Made by a program: the position numbers and the translations under genes
Shown here: positions 1 to 6,039 of the stretch, piece by piece
Position numbering within the stretch: position 1 is the stretch's first letter
How the letters are laid out: the number at the start of each line of letters is the position of its first letter
Assembly: GCA_018623305.1 (NCBI GenBank)
Contig: JAAZVR010000048.1
Coordinates: forward strand, 1-7,519
Reading direction: 5' to 3'
Source: Thiotrichales bacterium
GTDB taxonomy: Bacteria; Pseudomonadota; Gammaproteobacteria; JAAZVR01
DNA: 7,519 nucleotides
The notes under the pieces: model-generated
Database searches by the model: none
What the model was told of the DNA's origin: nothing
The model's input: only the letters and a program-made list of their open reading frames with translations

Positions 1-2
1 CC

Positions 3-1607
3 AAACCGAAGCTTGAGGAAGAAAAGTCATCCGTTGAAATTGGTGAGAAAGCGGAATCTGTTTCAAAATCACAAATGAAAAAAGCGATTAAGGCCTCAAA
101 CAAGCAGGCTCAATTGCCCGCTTTGTCGTTATTGGATGAAATCAAAGTTCAAACCAAAGGGTACGATAAGTCTCAGCTGGAATCCATGTCTCGTTCTTTA
201 GAGCAGAATTTAAATGATTTCGGTATCAACGCTGGCGTCGTGGAAGTTCAACCAGGGCCAGTGGTCACGCGTTTTGAGTTGCAACCTGCGCCAGGTGTTA
301 AGGTCAGTCAGATTGCCAATTTAGCCAAAGACTTGGCACGAGCGATGTCCGTTCACAGCGTACGAATTGTGGAAGTGATTCCGGGTAAACCCTATATCGG
401 TGTTGAAATTCCAAATGAAGAACGGGAAATGGTGGGTTTCCAAGAAATTTTGGCTTCCGATGAATATCAGAACTCTGACGCGCCTTTGAGTATGGCCCTG
501 GGCAAAGACATCAGTGGTAAGCCCGTTGTGGTGGATTTGGCGAAAACGCCGCATTTATTAGTGGCAGGTACAACAGGTTCAGGGAAATCGGTCGGTGTGA
601 ATGCAATGATTTTGTCGATGTTGTACAAATCAACGCCAGAACAAGTTCGATTGATTATGGTCGATCCGAAAATGTTGGAATTGTCGATTTACGAAGACAT
701 TCCGCATTTGTTATCGCCTGTGGTCACCGATATGAATGATGCCTCGAATGCGTTGCGCTGGTGTGTGGCGGAGATGGAGCGCCGTTATCAGCTGTTGGCT
801 AAACTTGGCGTGCGTAATATTAAAGGCTATAACGATAAAATCATCGCAGCGAGAAAAGCGGGTGAGCCGATTAAAGACCCGTTGTTTAAACCGAATCCAA
901 ACTATGGCCATGAGCTGGGCGAAACCGCGCCTGAGCTTGAAACGATGGAATATATTGTCGTGGTCATTGATGAGTTTGCCGATATGATGATGACCGTGGG
1001 TAAAAAGGTCGAGGAACTCATTGCTCGATTGGCTCAAAAAGCGCGTGCGGCTGGAATTCATCTGATTTTGGCGACTCAACGACCGTCGGTGAATGTAATT
1101 ACCGGTTTGATTAAAGCGAATATTCCTACGCGTATGTCATTTCAAGTTTCAACGAAAGTGGATTCGAGAACGATTTTGGACCAAATGGGGGCAGAGCAGT
1201 TACTAGGGCAGGGTGATATGCTGTATTTAGCGCCCGGTTCAGGTGCGCCAACGCGTGTGCATGGTGCCTTTGTTTCTGATGCGGAAGTGCATCGTGTGGT
1301 GGAGTTTTTAAAGTCCACTTCTAAACCGAATTACATTGAAACAGTGACTCACGAACAAACCGCTTCTGAGGCCTTATTGCCAGGCGAAGCACCTGCGGGT
1401 TCGAACGATGTGGATCCATTATTTGACCAAGCGATTGATTTCGTTGCGCGTTCGCGTAAGGCCTCGATTTCCAGTGTTCAGCGTCATTTGCGTGTGGGCT
1501 ATAACAGAGCTGCTCGAATGGTTGAAGAAATGGAAGCGCAAGGGATTATCAGCCCCGTGAATGATAAAGGTCAGCGCGAGGTGTTGGCACCGAAACCACA
1601 GGATTAG
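3..1607 (+). CDS. ftsK: DNA translocase FtsK, 5'-truncated by the window edge (motor and gamma domains complete)
   Basis: FtsK is a septum-anchored, ATP-driven hexameric DNA pump that moves the chromosome termini during division and activates XerCD at dif. The reading frame is open from base 3, so the ATG at 75 is internal; the N-terminal membrane domain and most of the linker lie outside the window. Counting from the Met at 75, residues about 14-115 form the alpha domain. The RecA-like beta motor follows, with Walker A GTTGSGKS at 165-172 and Walker B ending in DE at 299-300 (VVVIDEFAD), then the conserved ATQRPSVNVITGLIKANIP stretch at 333-351. Residues about 447-505 are the winged-helix gamma domain (VGYNRAARMVEEMEAQG), which in known FtsK proteins reads the polar KOPS sequences. 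The upstream piece is charged and rich in E, K and S, as expected for linker. SpoIIIE/SftA paralogues share the motor, but the lolA-rarA-serS context supports FtsK. Confidence 0.97.
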   Translation, partial: KPKLEEEKSSVEIGEKAESVSKSQMKKAIKASNKQAQLPALSLLDEIKVQTKGYDKSQLESMSRSLEQNLNDFGINAGVVEVQPGPVVTRFELQPAPGVKVSQIANLAKDLARAMSVHSVRIVEVIPGKPYIGVEIPNEEREMVGFQEILASDEYQNSDAPLSMALGKDISGKPVVVDLAKTPHLLVAGTTGSGKSVGVNAMILSMLYKSTPEQVRLIMVDPKMLELSIYEDIPHLLSPVVTDMNDASNALRWCVAEMERRYQLLAKLGVRNIKGYNDKIIAARKAGEPIKDPLFKPNPNYGHELGETAPELETMEYIVVVIDEFADMMMTVGKKVEELIARLAQKARAAGIHLILATQRPSVNVITGLIKANIPTRMSFQVSTKVDSRTILDQMGAEQLLGQGDMLYLAPGSGAPTRVHGAFVSDAEVHRVVEFLKSTSKPNYIETVTHEQTASEALLPGEAPAGSNDVDPLFDQAIDFVARSRKASISSVQRHLRVGYNRAARMVEEMEAQGIISPVNDKGQREVLAPKPQD

Positions 1608-1610
1608 AAA

Positions 1611-2174
1611 ATGAAAATTTTAGCTTTTGTATTAATGTGTTTTGCCAGTGTGGCTTCGGCCAATGATCGTTTACAAGCGATTTTGAATGGCTTTGAGTCG
1701 ATGAGCGCGACATTTCAGCAAGCGACAAAAAATGATGATGGTTTTTATGAAAACATCATCAACGGGACTGTGAAGATTCAACGCCCGAATCATCTACGAA
1801 TGGATTATCAATTTCCTACCGAACAAACCTTGATTGCGGATGGGATTCGCCTATGGGTACGTGATCACGATCTAGAGCAAACCAGCGTTTACAACCAAGA
1901 AGAGGCCTTAAAAGGCAGTCCGATTTCATTGTTGTTGGAGCCTTCAAAATTGACAGAAAATTTCACAGTCAGCCAGATTGCAGACAATGAATTTCAATTA
2001 ACGCCGAAAACAGCGGATACGCTGTATGAATCCATTATGTTGACTTTGGATGCAGAAAAAGTGGTTCAAGCGGTTGTGAGAGACAGTGTGATGGGGCAGA
2101 CAATCGAAGTCAGTTTTGACTACGAAAGCTACAATCAGCCTTTGTCTGATTCGGCGTTTTCGGTGGTCTTTTAA
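1611..2174 (+). CDS. lolA: Outer-membrane lipoprotein carrier protein LolA
   Basis: LolA is the periplasmic chaperone that takes mature lipoproteins from the LolCDE exporter and passes them to LolB at the outer membrane. The 187-residue product begins with a Sec signal peptide (MKILAFVLMCFASVASA, predicted cleavage after A17, before ND); the cysteine at 10 is not in a lipobox, so the protein should be soluble. Family marks visible are the N-terminal FQQ, the strand KIQRPNHLRMDY, whose R58 (about 41 in the mature protein) corresponds to the functionally important R43 of E. coli LolA, and the LIADGIRLWVRDHDLEQ segment. Length is slightly short but normal. It starts 3 bases after the ftsK stop with a weak AGGA (1600-1603) inside the ftsK end, and its TAA overlaps the rarA ATG (TAATG), so translation is probably coupled in both directions. 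Confidence 0.95.
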   Translation: MKILAFVLMCFASVASANDRLQAILNGFESMSATFQQATKNDDGFYENIINGTVKIQRPNHLRMDYQFPTEQTLIADGIRLWVRDHDLEQTSVYNQEEALKGSPISLLLEPSKLTENFTVSQIADNEFQLTPKTADTLYESIMLTLDAEKVVQAVVRDSVMGQTIEVSFDYESYNQPLSDSAFSVVF

Positions 2175-3451
2175 TGCAACCTTTAGCGGATCGATTGCGT
2201 CCTCAAAAGCCTGATGAGTATATTGGTCAAAGGCACTTATTGGCCGAAGGTGAACCATTGCATGCAGCTTTGCATGAAGGCAAGATTCATTCGTTAATTC
2301 TGTGGGGGCCTCCAGGCACAGGCAAGACCACTTTGGCTCGATTGCTGGCGCAATCAGCGGATGCTGAAATGATTCAGCTTTCGGCGGTTTTAGATGGTGT
2401 CAAAGAAATTCGTGCAGCGGTCGTTCAAGCCGAACAAAACAAAGCACAATTTCAGCAAGATACGATTTTGTTTGTGGATGAAGTGCATCGTTTTAATAAA
2501 GCACAACAAGATGCGTTTTTGCCGCATATTGAGCAAGGCACTTTTACCTTTATTGGGGCGACGACAGAAAACCCTTCATTTGAGTTGAATAACGCCTTAC
2601 TCTCCCGAGCGCGCGTTTATGTGCTGAAAAACTTAAGCGATGCAGATTTAGCTGAATTGTTGATCCGAGCGTGTGTCGAAGTAGGATTGACTTTAACCGA
2701 AGAACAGCAAAGTCAGCTAGTCGCCGCTGCGGATGGTGACGGTCGTCGATTGCTGAATTTGATCGAGCTGGGCGCGACTCTAGCGAATCAAGGTCAGCTT
2801 GATGCGCAAGGTATGAAGTCATTATTGAGCGGACGAATGCGCCGTTTCGATAAAGGTGGCGATGTTTGGTACGACCAGATTTCAGCCTTGCACAAATCCG
2901 TTCGTGGTTCATCCCCCGATGGGGCTTTGTATTGGTATGCGCGTATGCTCGATGGAGGTTGCGATCCTTTGTATATTGCTCGCCGATTAGTAGCGATTGC
3001 CAGCGAAGACATAGGCAATGCTGACCCACGCGCGCTGCAAATTGCGATGAACGCTTGGGAGGCCTTTGATCGACTCGGTGCAAAAGAAGGTGAACGAGCC
3101 ATTGCTCATGCTTGTGTCTATTGTGCCTGTGCACCGAAATCAAATGCGGTAGAAATGGCCTTCAAAGCGGCGAAGGCCTTGGTAAAATCCACGCCCAGTT
3201 ATGAAGTGCCAGTGCATTTACGCAATGCACCCACAAAATTGGCCGAATCAATGGGGCACGGTGCCGAATATCGATATGCGCATAATGAAGAAGGCGCTTA
3301 TGCGGCAGGGGAATGTTATTTACCACCTGAAATTGCTCAAACTGAGTTTTATCAGCCTGTTGAGCGAGGCCTTGAAATACAGATTAAAGAAAAATTGGCT
3401 CGTTTGAAGGCCTTAGATGAACACAGTTTAAACAAACGGTATCACAGATGA
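2174..3451 (+). CDS. rarA: Replication-associated recombination protein A (RarA/MgsA), AAA+ ATPase
   Basis: RarA is a clamp-loader-like AAA+ ATPase (eukaryotic homologue Mgs1/WRNIP1) that acts at stalled replication forks and interacts with SSB. The 425-residue protein is close to the usual length. Visible motifs are Walker A GPPGTGKT at 45-52, Walker B with D102-E103 in LFVDEVHRFNKAQQDAF, sensor 1 GATTENPS at 128-135, and the arginine finger in LLSRARV (R145). The C-terminal tetramerisation domain is also clear (ISALHKSVRGSSPDGALYW, ASEDIGNADP, HLRNAPTKLAESMG). The N-terminus starts directly at QPLADRLRP and lacks the short extra leader seen in the E. coli protein. The start codon overlaps the lolA stop by one base with only a weak GGTGG upstream, which suggests reinitiation. 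Its TGA overlaps the crcB ATG. Confidence 0.97.
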   Translation: MQPLADRLRPQKPDEYIGQRHLLAEGEPLHAALHEGKIHSLILWGPPGTGKTTLARLLAQSADAEMIQLSAVLDGVKEIRAAVVQAEQNKAQFQQDTILFVDEVHRFNKAQQDAFLPHIEQGTFTFIGATTENPSFELNNALLSRARVYVLKNLSDADLAELLIRACVEVGLTLTEEQQSQLVAAADGDGRRLLNLIELGATLANQGQLDAQGMKSLLSGRMRRFDKGGDVWYDQISALHKSVRGSSPDGALYWYARMLDGGCDPLYIARRLVAIASEDIGNADPRALQIAMNAWEAFDRLGAKEGERAIAHACVYCACAPKSNAVEMAFKAAKALVKSTPSYEVPVHLRNAPTKLAESMGHGAEYRYAHNEEGAYAAGECYLPPEIAQTEFYQPVERGLEIQIKEKLARLKALDEHSLNKRYHR

Positions 3452-3825
3452 ATCATTTACTATTGGTTGCTGCAGGCGGCGCGATTGGCGCAATGATGCG
3501 TTATATGACCGCCAATATTGTTTATAACCTCTTGCAAAGAGACGATTTACCCTACGCAACACTTTTGATTAATGTCTCAGGCTCCTTTGTGATGGGGCTT
3601 TTATATGTATTGATTATCGAAAAAATGGTGATGTCTCCTGAATGGCGCTTCTTTTTGATGGTCGGAGTGTTGGGGTCATTTACGACTTTAGCGACATTAT
3701 CGGTAGAAACGTTCGAATTGATTGAATTAGGGGAATGGCTGAAGGCCTTTCTGAATATGTTTTTAAATGTGGCGGGTTCGCTAGGTGCTGTGATTTTGGG
3801 CATTTGGCTGGCGCGTCAATGGTGA
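3448..3825 (+). CDS. crcB: Fluoride ion exporter CrcB/Fluc, with unusual pore residues
   Basis: Fluc/CrcB proteins are small dual-topology dimeric channels in the inner membrane that let fluoride leave the cell. This 125-residue protein has four hydrophobic segments and the family signatures GGAIGAMMRY (10-19), the Asn-containing ATLLINVSGSFVMG (37-50, N42), and GVLGSFTTLATLSVET (73-88). LNMFLNVAGSLG (102-113) corresponds to the last membrane helix. In E. coli CrcB the third motif is TTFSTFS; here it is TTLATLS, so both phenylalanines of the pore's Phe box are Leu (L81, L84) and the serine between them is Ala (A82). The rest of the fold looks intact. Translation should be coupled to rarA through an ATGA overlap, since no Shine-Dalgarno sequence is visible. 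No fluoride riboswitch is seen ahead of it, as expected for an internal operon gene. Confidence 0.93.
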   Translation: MNHLLLVAAGGAIGAMMRYMTANIVYNLLQRDDLPYATLLINVSGSFVMGLLYVLIIEKMVMSPEWRFFLMVGVLGSFTTLATLSVETFELIELGEWLKAFLNMFLNVAGSLGAVILGIWLARQW

Positions 3826-3827
3826 TT

Positions 3828-3834
3828 TGAGGAA
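3828..3834 (+). promoter_or_regulatory. Ribosome binding site of serS
   Basis: GAGGAAA lies in the 14-base gap between the crcB stop and the serS ATG, with the GAGG core 8 bases before the start codon. It is the strongest Shine-Dalgarno among the plus-strand operon genes. serS therefore seems able to load ribosomes independently, unlike rarA and crcB, whose starts overlap the preceding stops. Confidence 0.75.
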
Positions 3835-3839
3835 ACACA

Positions 3840-5126
3840 ATGTTAGATCCTAAATTATTGCGCGGTGATTTAGATACCGTCGTTGAAGGCTTGAATAAAC
3901 GAGGTTTTGAATTTGACCGTGAGGCGTTTGAAGCCTTAGAACAAAAGCGTCGCGATGTTCAAACACAAACAGAGCAATTGCAAAATGAACGTAATACACG
4001 TTCGAAAGGCATCGGTAAAGCCAAAGCGCAAGGTGAAGATATTGCACCGCTTTTAGCGGAAGTTGCAGATTTGGGCGAAAAATTGGACGCGGCCAAAGCA
4101 GAATTGAATGTTATCCAAGCGGATATGGATGCGATTGTGATGAGCTTGCCGAATCTGCCTTCAGCGAACACACCGATGGGTGAGTCTGAAGACGATAATG
4201 TTGAAGTTAAAAAGTGGGGCGAGCCAAAGTCATATGACTTTGATGTCAAAGACCACGTTGAATTAGCGGAACAGCACGGCTGGATGAATGTTGATGAATC
4301 GAGCAAAATTACGGGTGCACGTTTTTCTGTGTTGCACGGACAAATGGCTCGATTGCAACGAGCATTGACGCAGTTTATGTTGGATACACATACGCAAAAC
4401 CACGGTTATGAAGAAGTGTATGTGCCGTTTATCGTCAACCAAGATAGCTTAAAAGGCACTGGCCAGTTGCCGAAGTTTGAAGAAGATCTATTTAAGATCG
4501 GGCATGATGATGATTCTGATCGCAGTTTCTATCTGATTCCAACGGCCGAAGTGCCAGTGACAAACATTGTTGCCGATACAATTATTGAAGCAGATAACTT
4601 GCCTGTCAAAATGACAGCGCACACGCCATGTTTCCGCTCAGAAGCAGGCAGTGCAGGGCGCGACACGCGTGGTTTGATTCGTCAACACCAGTTTGAGAAA
4701 GTGGAAATGGTTCAGGTGGTGAATCCAAGCGAATCCGAAGCTGCTTTGCAAGAATTGTTGGGGCATGCCGAAGCGATTATGCAGGCCTTGGGTTTGCCGT
4801 ATCGTGTTGTGAATCTATGTACGGGCGATATTGGTTTCTCAGCGCAGCAGACGTTTGATATTGAAGTGTGGTTGCCAAGCCAAAATACGTATCGTGAGAT
4901 TTCATCGTGTTCGAATTTCGGTGATTTCCAAGCGCGTCGTATGAAAGCGCGTTACCGTAATCCTGAAACAGGTAAGCCAGAGTTGGTTCATACGATTAAT
5001 GGTTCAGGGTTGGCTGTTGGTCGTACGATGCTTGCGGTGATGGAAAATTACCAAAATGCAGACGGATCAATTACGATTCCGGAGGCCTTAAAACCGTATA
5101 TGGGAAATATTGAAAAAATTGGTTAA
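3840..5126 (+). CDS. serS: Seryl-tRNA synthetase (class II)
   Basis: SerRS activates serine with ATP and loads it onto tRNA-Ser (and tRNA-Sec where present) in the cytoplasm. The 428-residue protein matches the E. coli length (about 430). Residues about 1-110 form the N-terminal domain with the long antiparallel coiled coil (heptad-like EALEQKRRDVQTQTEQLQNE and EKLDAAKAELNVIQADM) that grips the long variable arm of tRNA-Ser. The catalytic core shows motif 1 around 158-196, the serine-binding loop PTAEVP (234-239), motif 2 starting at FRSEAGSAGRDTRG (265-278) and continuing to EKVEMV (286-291), the EISSCSNFGDFQARR segment (353-367), and motif 3 NGSGLAVGRTM (387-397). All key regions look intact. 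Its own substrate gene, tRNA-Ser(UGA), starts 47 bases downstream. Confidence 0.98.
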   Translation: MLDPKLLRGDLDTVVEGLNKRGFEFDREAFEALEQKRRDVQTQTEQLQNERNTRSKGIGKAKAQGEDIAPLLAEVADLGEKLDAAKAELNVIQADMDAIVMSLPNLPSANTPMGESEDDNVEVKKWGEPKSYDFDVKDHVELAEQHGWMNVDESSKITGARFSVLHGQMARLQRALTQFMLDTHTQNHGYEEVYVPFIVNQDSLKGTGQLPKFEEDLFKIGHDDDSDRSFYLIPTAEVPVTNIVADTIIEADNLPVKMTAHTPCFRSEAGSAGRDTRGLIRQHQFEKVEMVQVVNPSESEAALQELLGHAEAIMQALGLPYRVVNLCTGDIGFSAQQTFDIEVWLPSQNTYREISSCSNFGDFQARRMKARYRNPETGKPELVHTINGSGLAVGRTMLAVMENYQNADGSITIPEALKPYMGNIEKIG

Positions 5127-5133
5127 AAAAGGC

Positions 5134-5161
5134 TTGCAATAGCAAGTCTCCTCTCTATAAT
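5134..5161 (+). promoter_or_regulatory. Promoter of the tRNA-Ser gene
   Basis: A -35 box TTGCAA (5134-5139) and a perfect -10 box TATAAT (5156-5161) are separated by 16 bases, placing transcription start near 5168, a few bases before the tRNA. The region after the -10 (ACGCACC) is fairly GC-rich, as in many stringently controlled stable-RNA promoters. The -35 box overlaps a small dyad, CTTGC-AATA-GCAAG (5133-5146), which sits just after the serS stop; it has no U-tract, so it is a poor terminator candidate. Read-through from serS may also supply the tRNA. Confidence 0.8.
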
Positions 5162-5173
5162 ACGCACCTGTAC

Positions 5174-5261
5174 CGAGGAGTGGCAGAGTGGTCGAATGCG
5201 GCGGTCTTGAAAACCGTTGACTGTAACAGGTCCGGGGGTTCGAATCCCTCCTCCTCGGCCA
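5174..5261 (+). tRNA. tRNA-Ser(UGA), with encoded CCA
   Basis: The sequence folds as a class II tRNA. The 7-bp acceptor stem is 5174-5180 with 5251-5257, then U8-G9. The D stem is GCA/TGC with C11-G24. The anticodon stem is 5201-5205 with 5213-5217 (one G-U pair), and the loop CTTGAAA carries anticodon TGA. A long variable arm CTG-TAA-CAG follows, then the T stem GGGGG/CCCTC around loop TTCGAAT, discriminator G73 (5258) and encoded CCA (5259-5261). It reads UCA and, by wobble, other UCN serine codons. Long variable arm and G73 are both serine identity features. The first pair is C1-G72 rather than the usual G1-C72 of E. coli tRNA-Ser, and base 5173 (C) could pair with G73. The gene has its own promoter and a strong terminator. 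Confidence 0.97.
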
Positions 5262-5273
5262 GAAAAATAAAAA

Positions 5274-5303
5274 AGCCCGTTGAGAAATCAACGGGCTTTT
5301 TTT
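5274..5303 (+). terminator. Intrinsic terminator after tRNA-Ser, probably bidirectional
   Basis: A perfect 10-bp stem AGCCCGTTGA / TCAACGGGCT (5274-5283 with 5288-5297) with a GAAA tetraloop is followed by T6 (5298-5303) on the plus strand. On the minus strand the same hairpin is followed by T6-A-T5 (complement of 5263-5274), so it also fits as the terminator of marR, which has no U-tracted hairpin nearer to its stop. Confidence 0.9.
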
Positions 5304-5316
5304 GTTTAAAAAATGG

Positions 5317-5345
5317 TTGTGTTTAGTTTATTGGTTGTGTAATAT
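5317..5345 (+). promoter_or_regulatory. Possible promoter for a small RNA
   Basis: TTGTGT (5317-5322) and TAATAT (5340-5345) have an exact 17-base spacing and would start transcription near 5352. The matches to consensus are partial (3/6 and 4/6) in an AT-rich gap, so this could be chance. It is recorded because a hairpin with a T-tract follows about 30-80 bases later on the same strand, with no gene between. Confidence 0.3.
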
Positions 5346-5379
5346 TTACACACATAGCAAATATGTAACCCTTTCATTT

Positions 5380-5436
5380 GCCGGCACTCGATTAAAACTT
5401 CGGTTTTTCTTTAGAGGAGAGTGTGCCGGCTTTTTT
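5380..5436 (+). terminator. Second hairpin with T6 tail, nested structure; orphan terminator or end of a small RNA
   Basis: Outer arms GCCGGCAC (5380-5387) and GTGCCGGC (5423-5430) are perfectly complementary and are followed by T6 (5431-5436). The 35-base interior holds a second hairpin, AAAAC-TTCG-GTTTT (5394-5398 with 5403-5407), capped by a UUCG tetraloop, then a purine-rich AGAGGAGAG. The T-tract is only on the plus strand, so it does not look like the marR terminator, and the tRNA already has one at 5274. The simplest readings are the 3' end of an unannotated RNA starting near 5352, or a back-up terminator. It abuts the marR stop at 5441. Confidence 0.55.
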
Positions 5437-5440
5437 ATGT

Positions 5441-5923
5441 CTAACTTCCTAGCGTTCGATCAAGCGTGCCTACATCTAGAATTGGTGCGGCATCTAAATT
5501 TTCTGCATCCATCATAGTTGCGAGTCGCTGCAAGGACGACAAGATCATCGTTTGCTCCCAATCTTCCAATTCACTAAACTGGTGAATGAAATTCTCTTGC
5601 AGTGCTGTCGGGGTGTCTTTAATCGCAGCTTTGCCTTGTTCGGTTAAGCGCGTAATGACTTTACGACGATCTTCCGTTGAGCGCTCACGCACAATAAATT
5701 CTTTTTTGACTAAACGATCAAGAATGGTTGTGACGGTTGCCTGACTCAAATTAATGGCTTTGGCCAACTCAGAGACTGTTGCTTCGCCTCGTTCTGCAAG
5801 GTTTTGTAGGATCAAAAGTTGGGGGGTTGTGAGTCCTGTTGTTTTTGATAAATGCTTTGAATATAGGTCAGTTGCGCGAATTAATCGACGCAATGCAATT
5901 AGAACCTCGTTGTGCTGATCCAT
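5441..5923 (-). CDS. MarR-family winged-helix transcriptional regulator
   Basis: This is a 160-residue MarR-type DNA-binding protein, expected to act as a homodimer on a palindromic operator, usually as a repressor released by a small ligand. Residues about 1-30 form the dimerisation helix. The winged helix-turn-helix runs from about 34 to 98, with recognition helix LSQATVTTILDRLVKK (59-74) and the wing RERSTEDRRKVITRLT (79-94) containing the conserved D-R-R. A C-terminal tail from about 137 (MMDAENLDAAPILDVG) extends past the dimerisation helix. The N-terminus (LIALRRLIRATDLYSKHL) loosely recalls the EctR group of ectoine-operon regulators, but no ect genes are here, so I do not assign that name. 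The start has an AAGGAAA ribosome binding site (complement of 5929-5935). It diverges from ggt, so autoregulation and control of ggt are the natural guesses. It contains none of the AGGCCT motifs common in the neighbouring genes. Confidence 0.93.
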   Translation of the reverse strand: MDQHNEVLIALRRLIRATDLYSKHLSKTTGLTTPQLLILQNLAERGEATVSELAKAINLSQATVTTILDRLVKKEFIVRERSTEDRRKVITRLTEQGKAAIKDTPTALQENFIHQFSELEDWEQTMILSSLQRLATMMDAENLDAAPILDVGTLDRTLGS

Positions 5924-5950
5924 TCTGGTTTCCTTAGTTAATACCTGTTG

Positions 5951-5956
5951 ATTATA
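5951..5956 (-). promoter_or_regulatory. -10 box of the marR promoter
   Basis: On the minus strand this is a perfect TATAAT, 28 bases before the marR start codon. No good -35 box lies 15-18 bases upstream (candidates such as CCGTTC are poor). An imperfect AT-rich dyad surrounds it (about 5938-5959, TTAAT...ATTA core), a possible operator but weakly supported. Confidence 0.5.
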
Positions 5957-5994
5957 AGACCAAGTGATTTTAAGAACGGCTATAAAACTTTTAT

Positions 5995-6025
5995 TTTGAA
6001 TCGTGTATCCTGTTCTTCATTCAAA
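5995..6025. promoter_or_regulatory. Inverted repeat TTTGAAT-N17-ATTCAAA upstream of ggt
   Basis: Seven-base perfect arms at 5995-6001 and 6019-6025 are separated by 17 bases. The right arm ends one base before the GGAG ribosome binding site of ggt. It could be an operator for the divergent MarR protein, or a leader hairpin near the ribosome binding site. MarR operators are usually more compact, so the assignment is open. I could not identify a convincing ggt promoter in this gap. Confidence 0.4.
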
Positions 6026-6026
6026 T

Positions 6027-6032
6027 GGAGAG
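6027..6032 (+). promoter_or_regulatory. Ribosome binding site deciding the ggt start
   Basis: GGAGAG lies with its GGAG core 9 bases before the ATG at 6040. An in-frame ATG also exists at 6025, but it overlaps this site and would put acidic residues (MESVD) before the signal peptide, so 6040 is the better start. Confidence 0.7.
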
Positions 6033-6039
6033 TGTCGAT

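Noticed and set aside
711..1079. Minus-strand open frame inside ftsK
   Set aside because: It lies opposite the FtsK motor domain, whose motifs are intact; there is no independent start signal.
1620..1661. LolA precursor as a lipoprotein because of the Cys in its signal peptide
   Set aside because: C10 lies within the hydrophobic core, not in an L-x-(A/G)-C lipobox, and a normal ASA cleavage site follows.
2550..3143. Long minus-strand open frame (197 codons) inside rarA
   Set aside because: The sense frame encodes all RarA motifs; the antisense product is low in hydrophobic structure, rich in His/Arg, and typical of a shadow frame.
3826..3839. Possible fluoride riboswitch near crcB
   Set aside because: Neither the 14 bases after crcB nor the rarA overlap before it leave room for an aptamer, and none of the conserved riboswitch sequence is seen.
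5133..5146. Dyad CTTGC-AATA-GCAAG as the serS terminator
   Set aside because: The stem is only 5-6 bp and is followed by a mixed pyrimidine stretch without a T-tract; it more likely overlaps the tRNA promoter by chance.
5088..5291. Minus-strand open frame over the serS end and tRNA-Ser
   Set aside because: Its RRRDSNPR-type peptide is the familiar false translation of a tRNA-Ser gene; no ribosome binding site supports it.
5302..5517. Plus-strand open frame of 71 codons behind the tRNA
   Set aside because: It starts within the terminator T-tract, has no ribosome binding site, runs through the second hairpin and into the end of marR on the opposite strand, and its product resembles nothing coherent.
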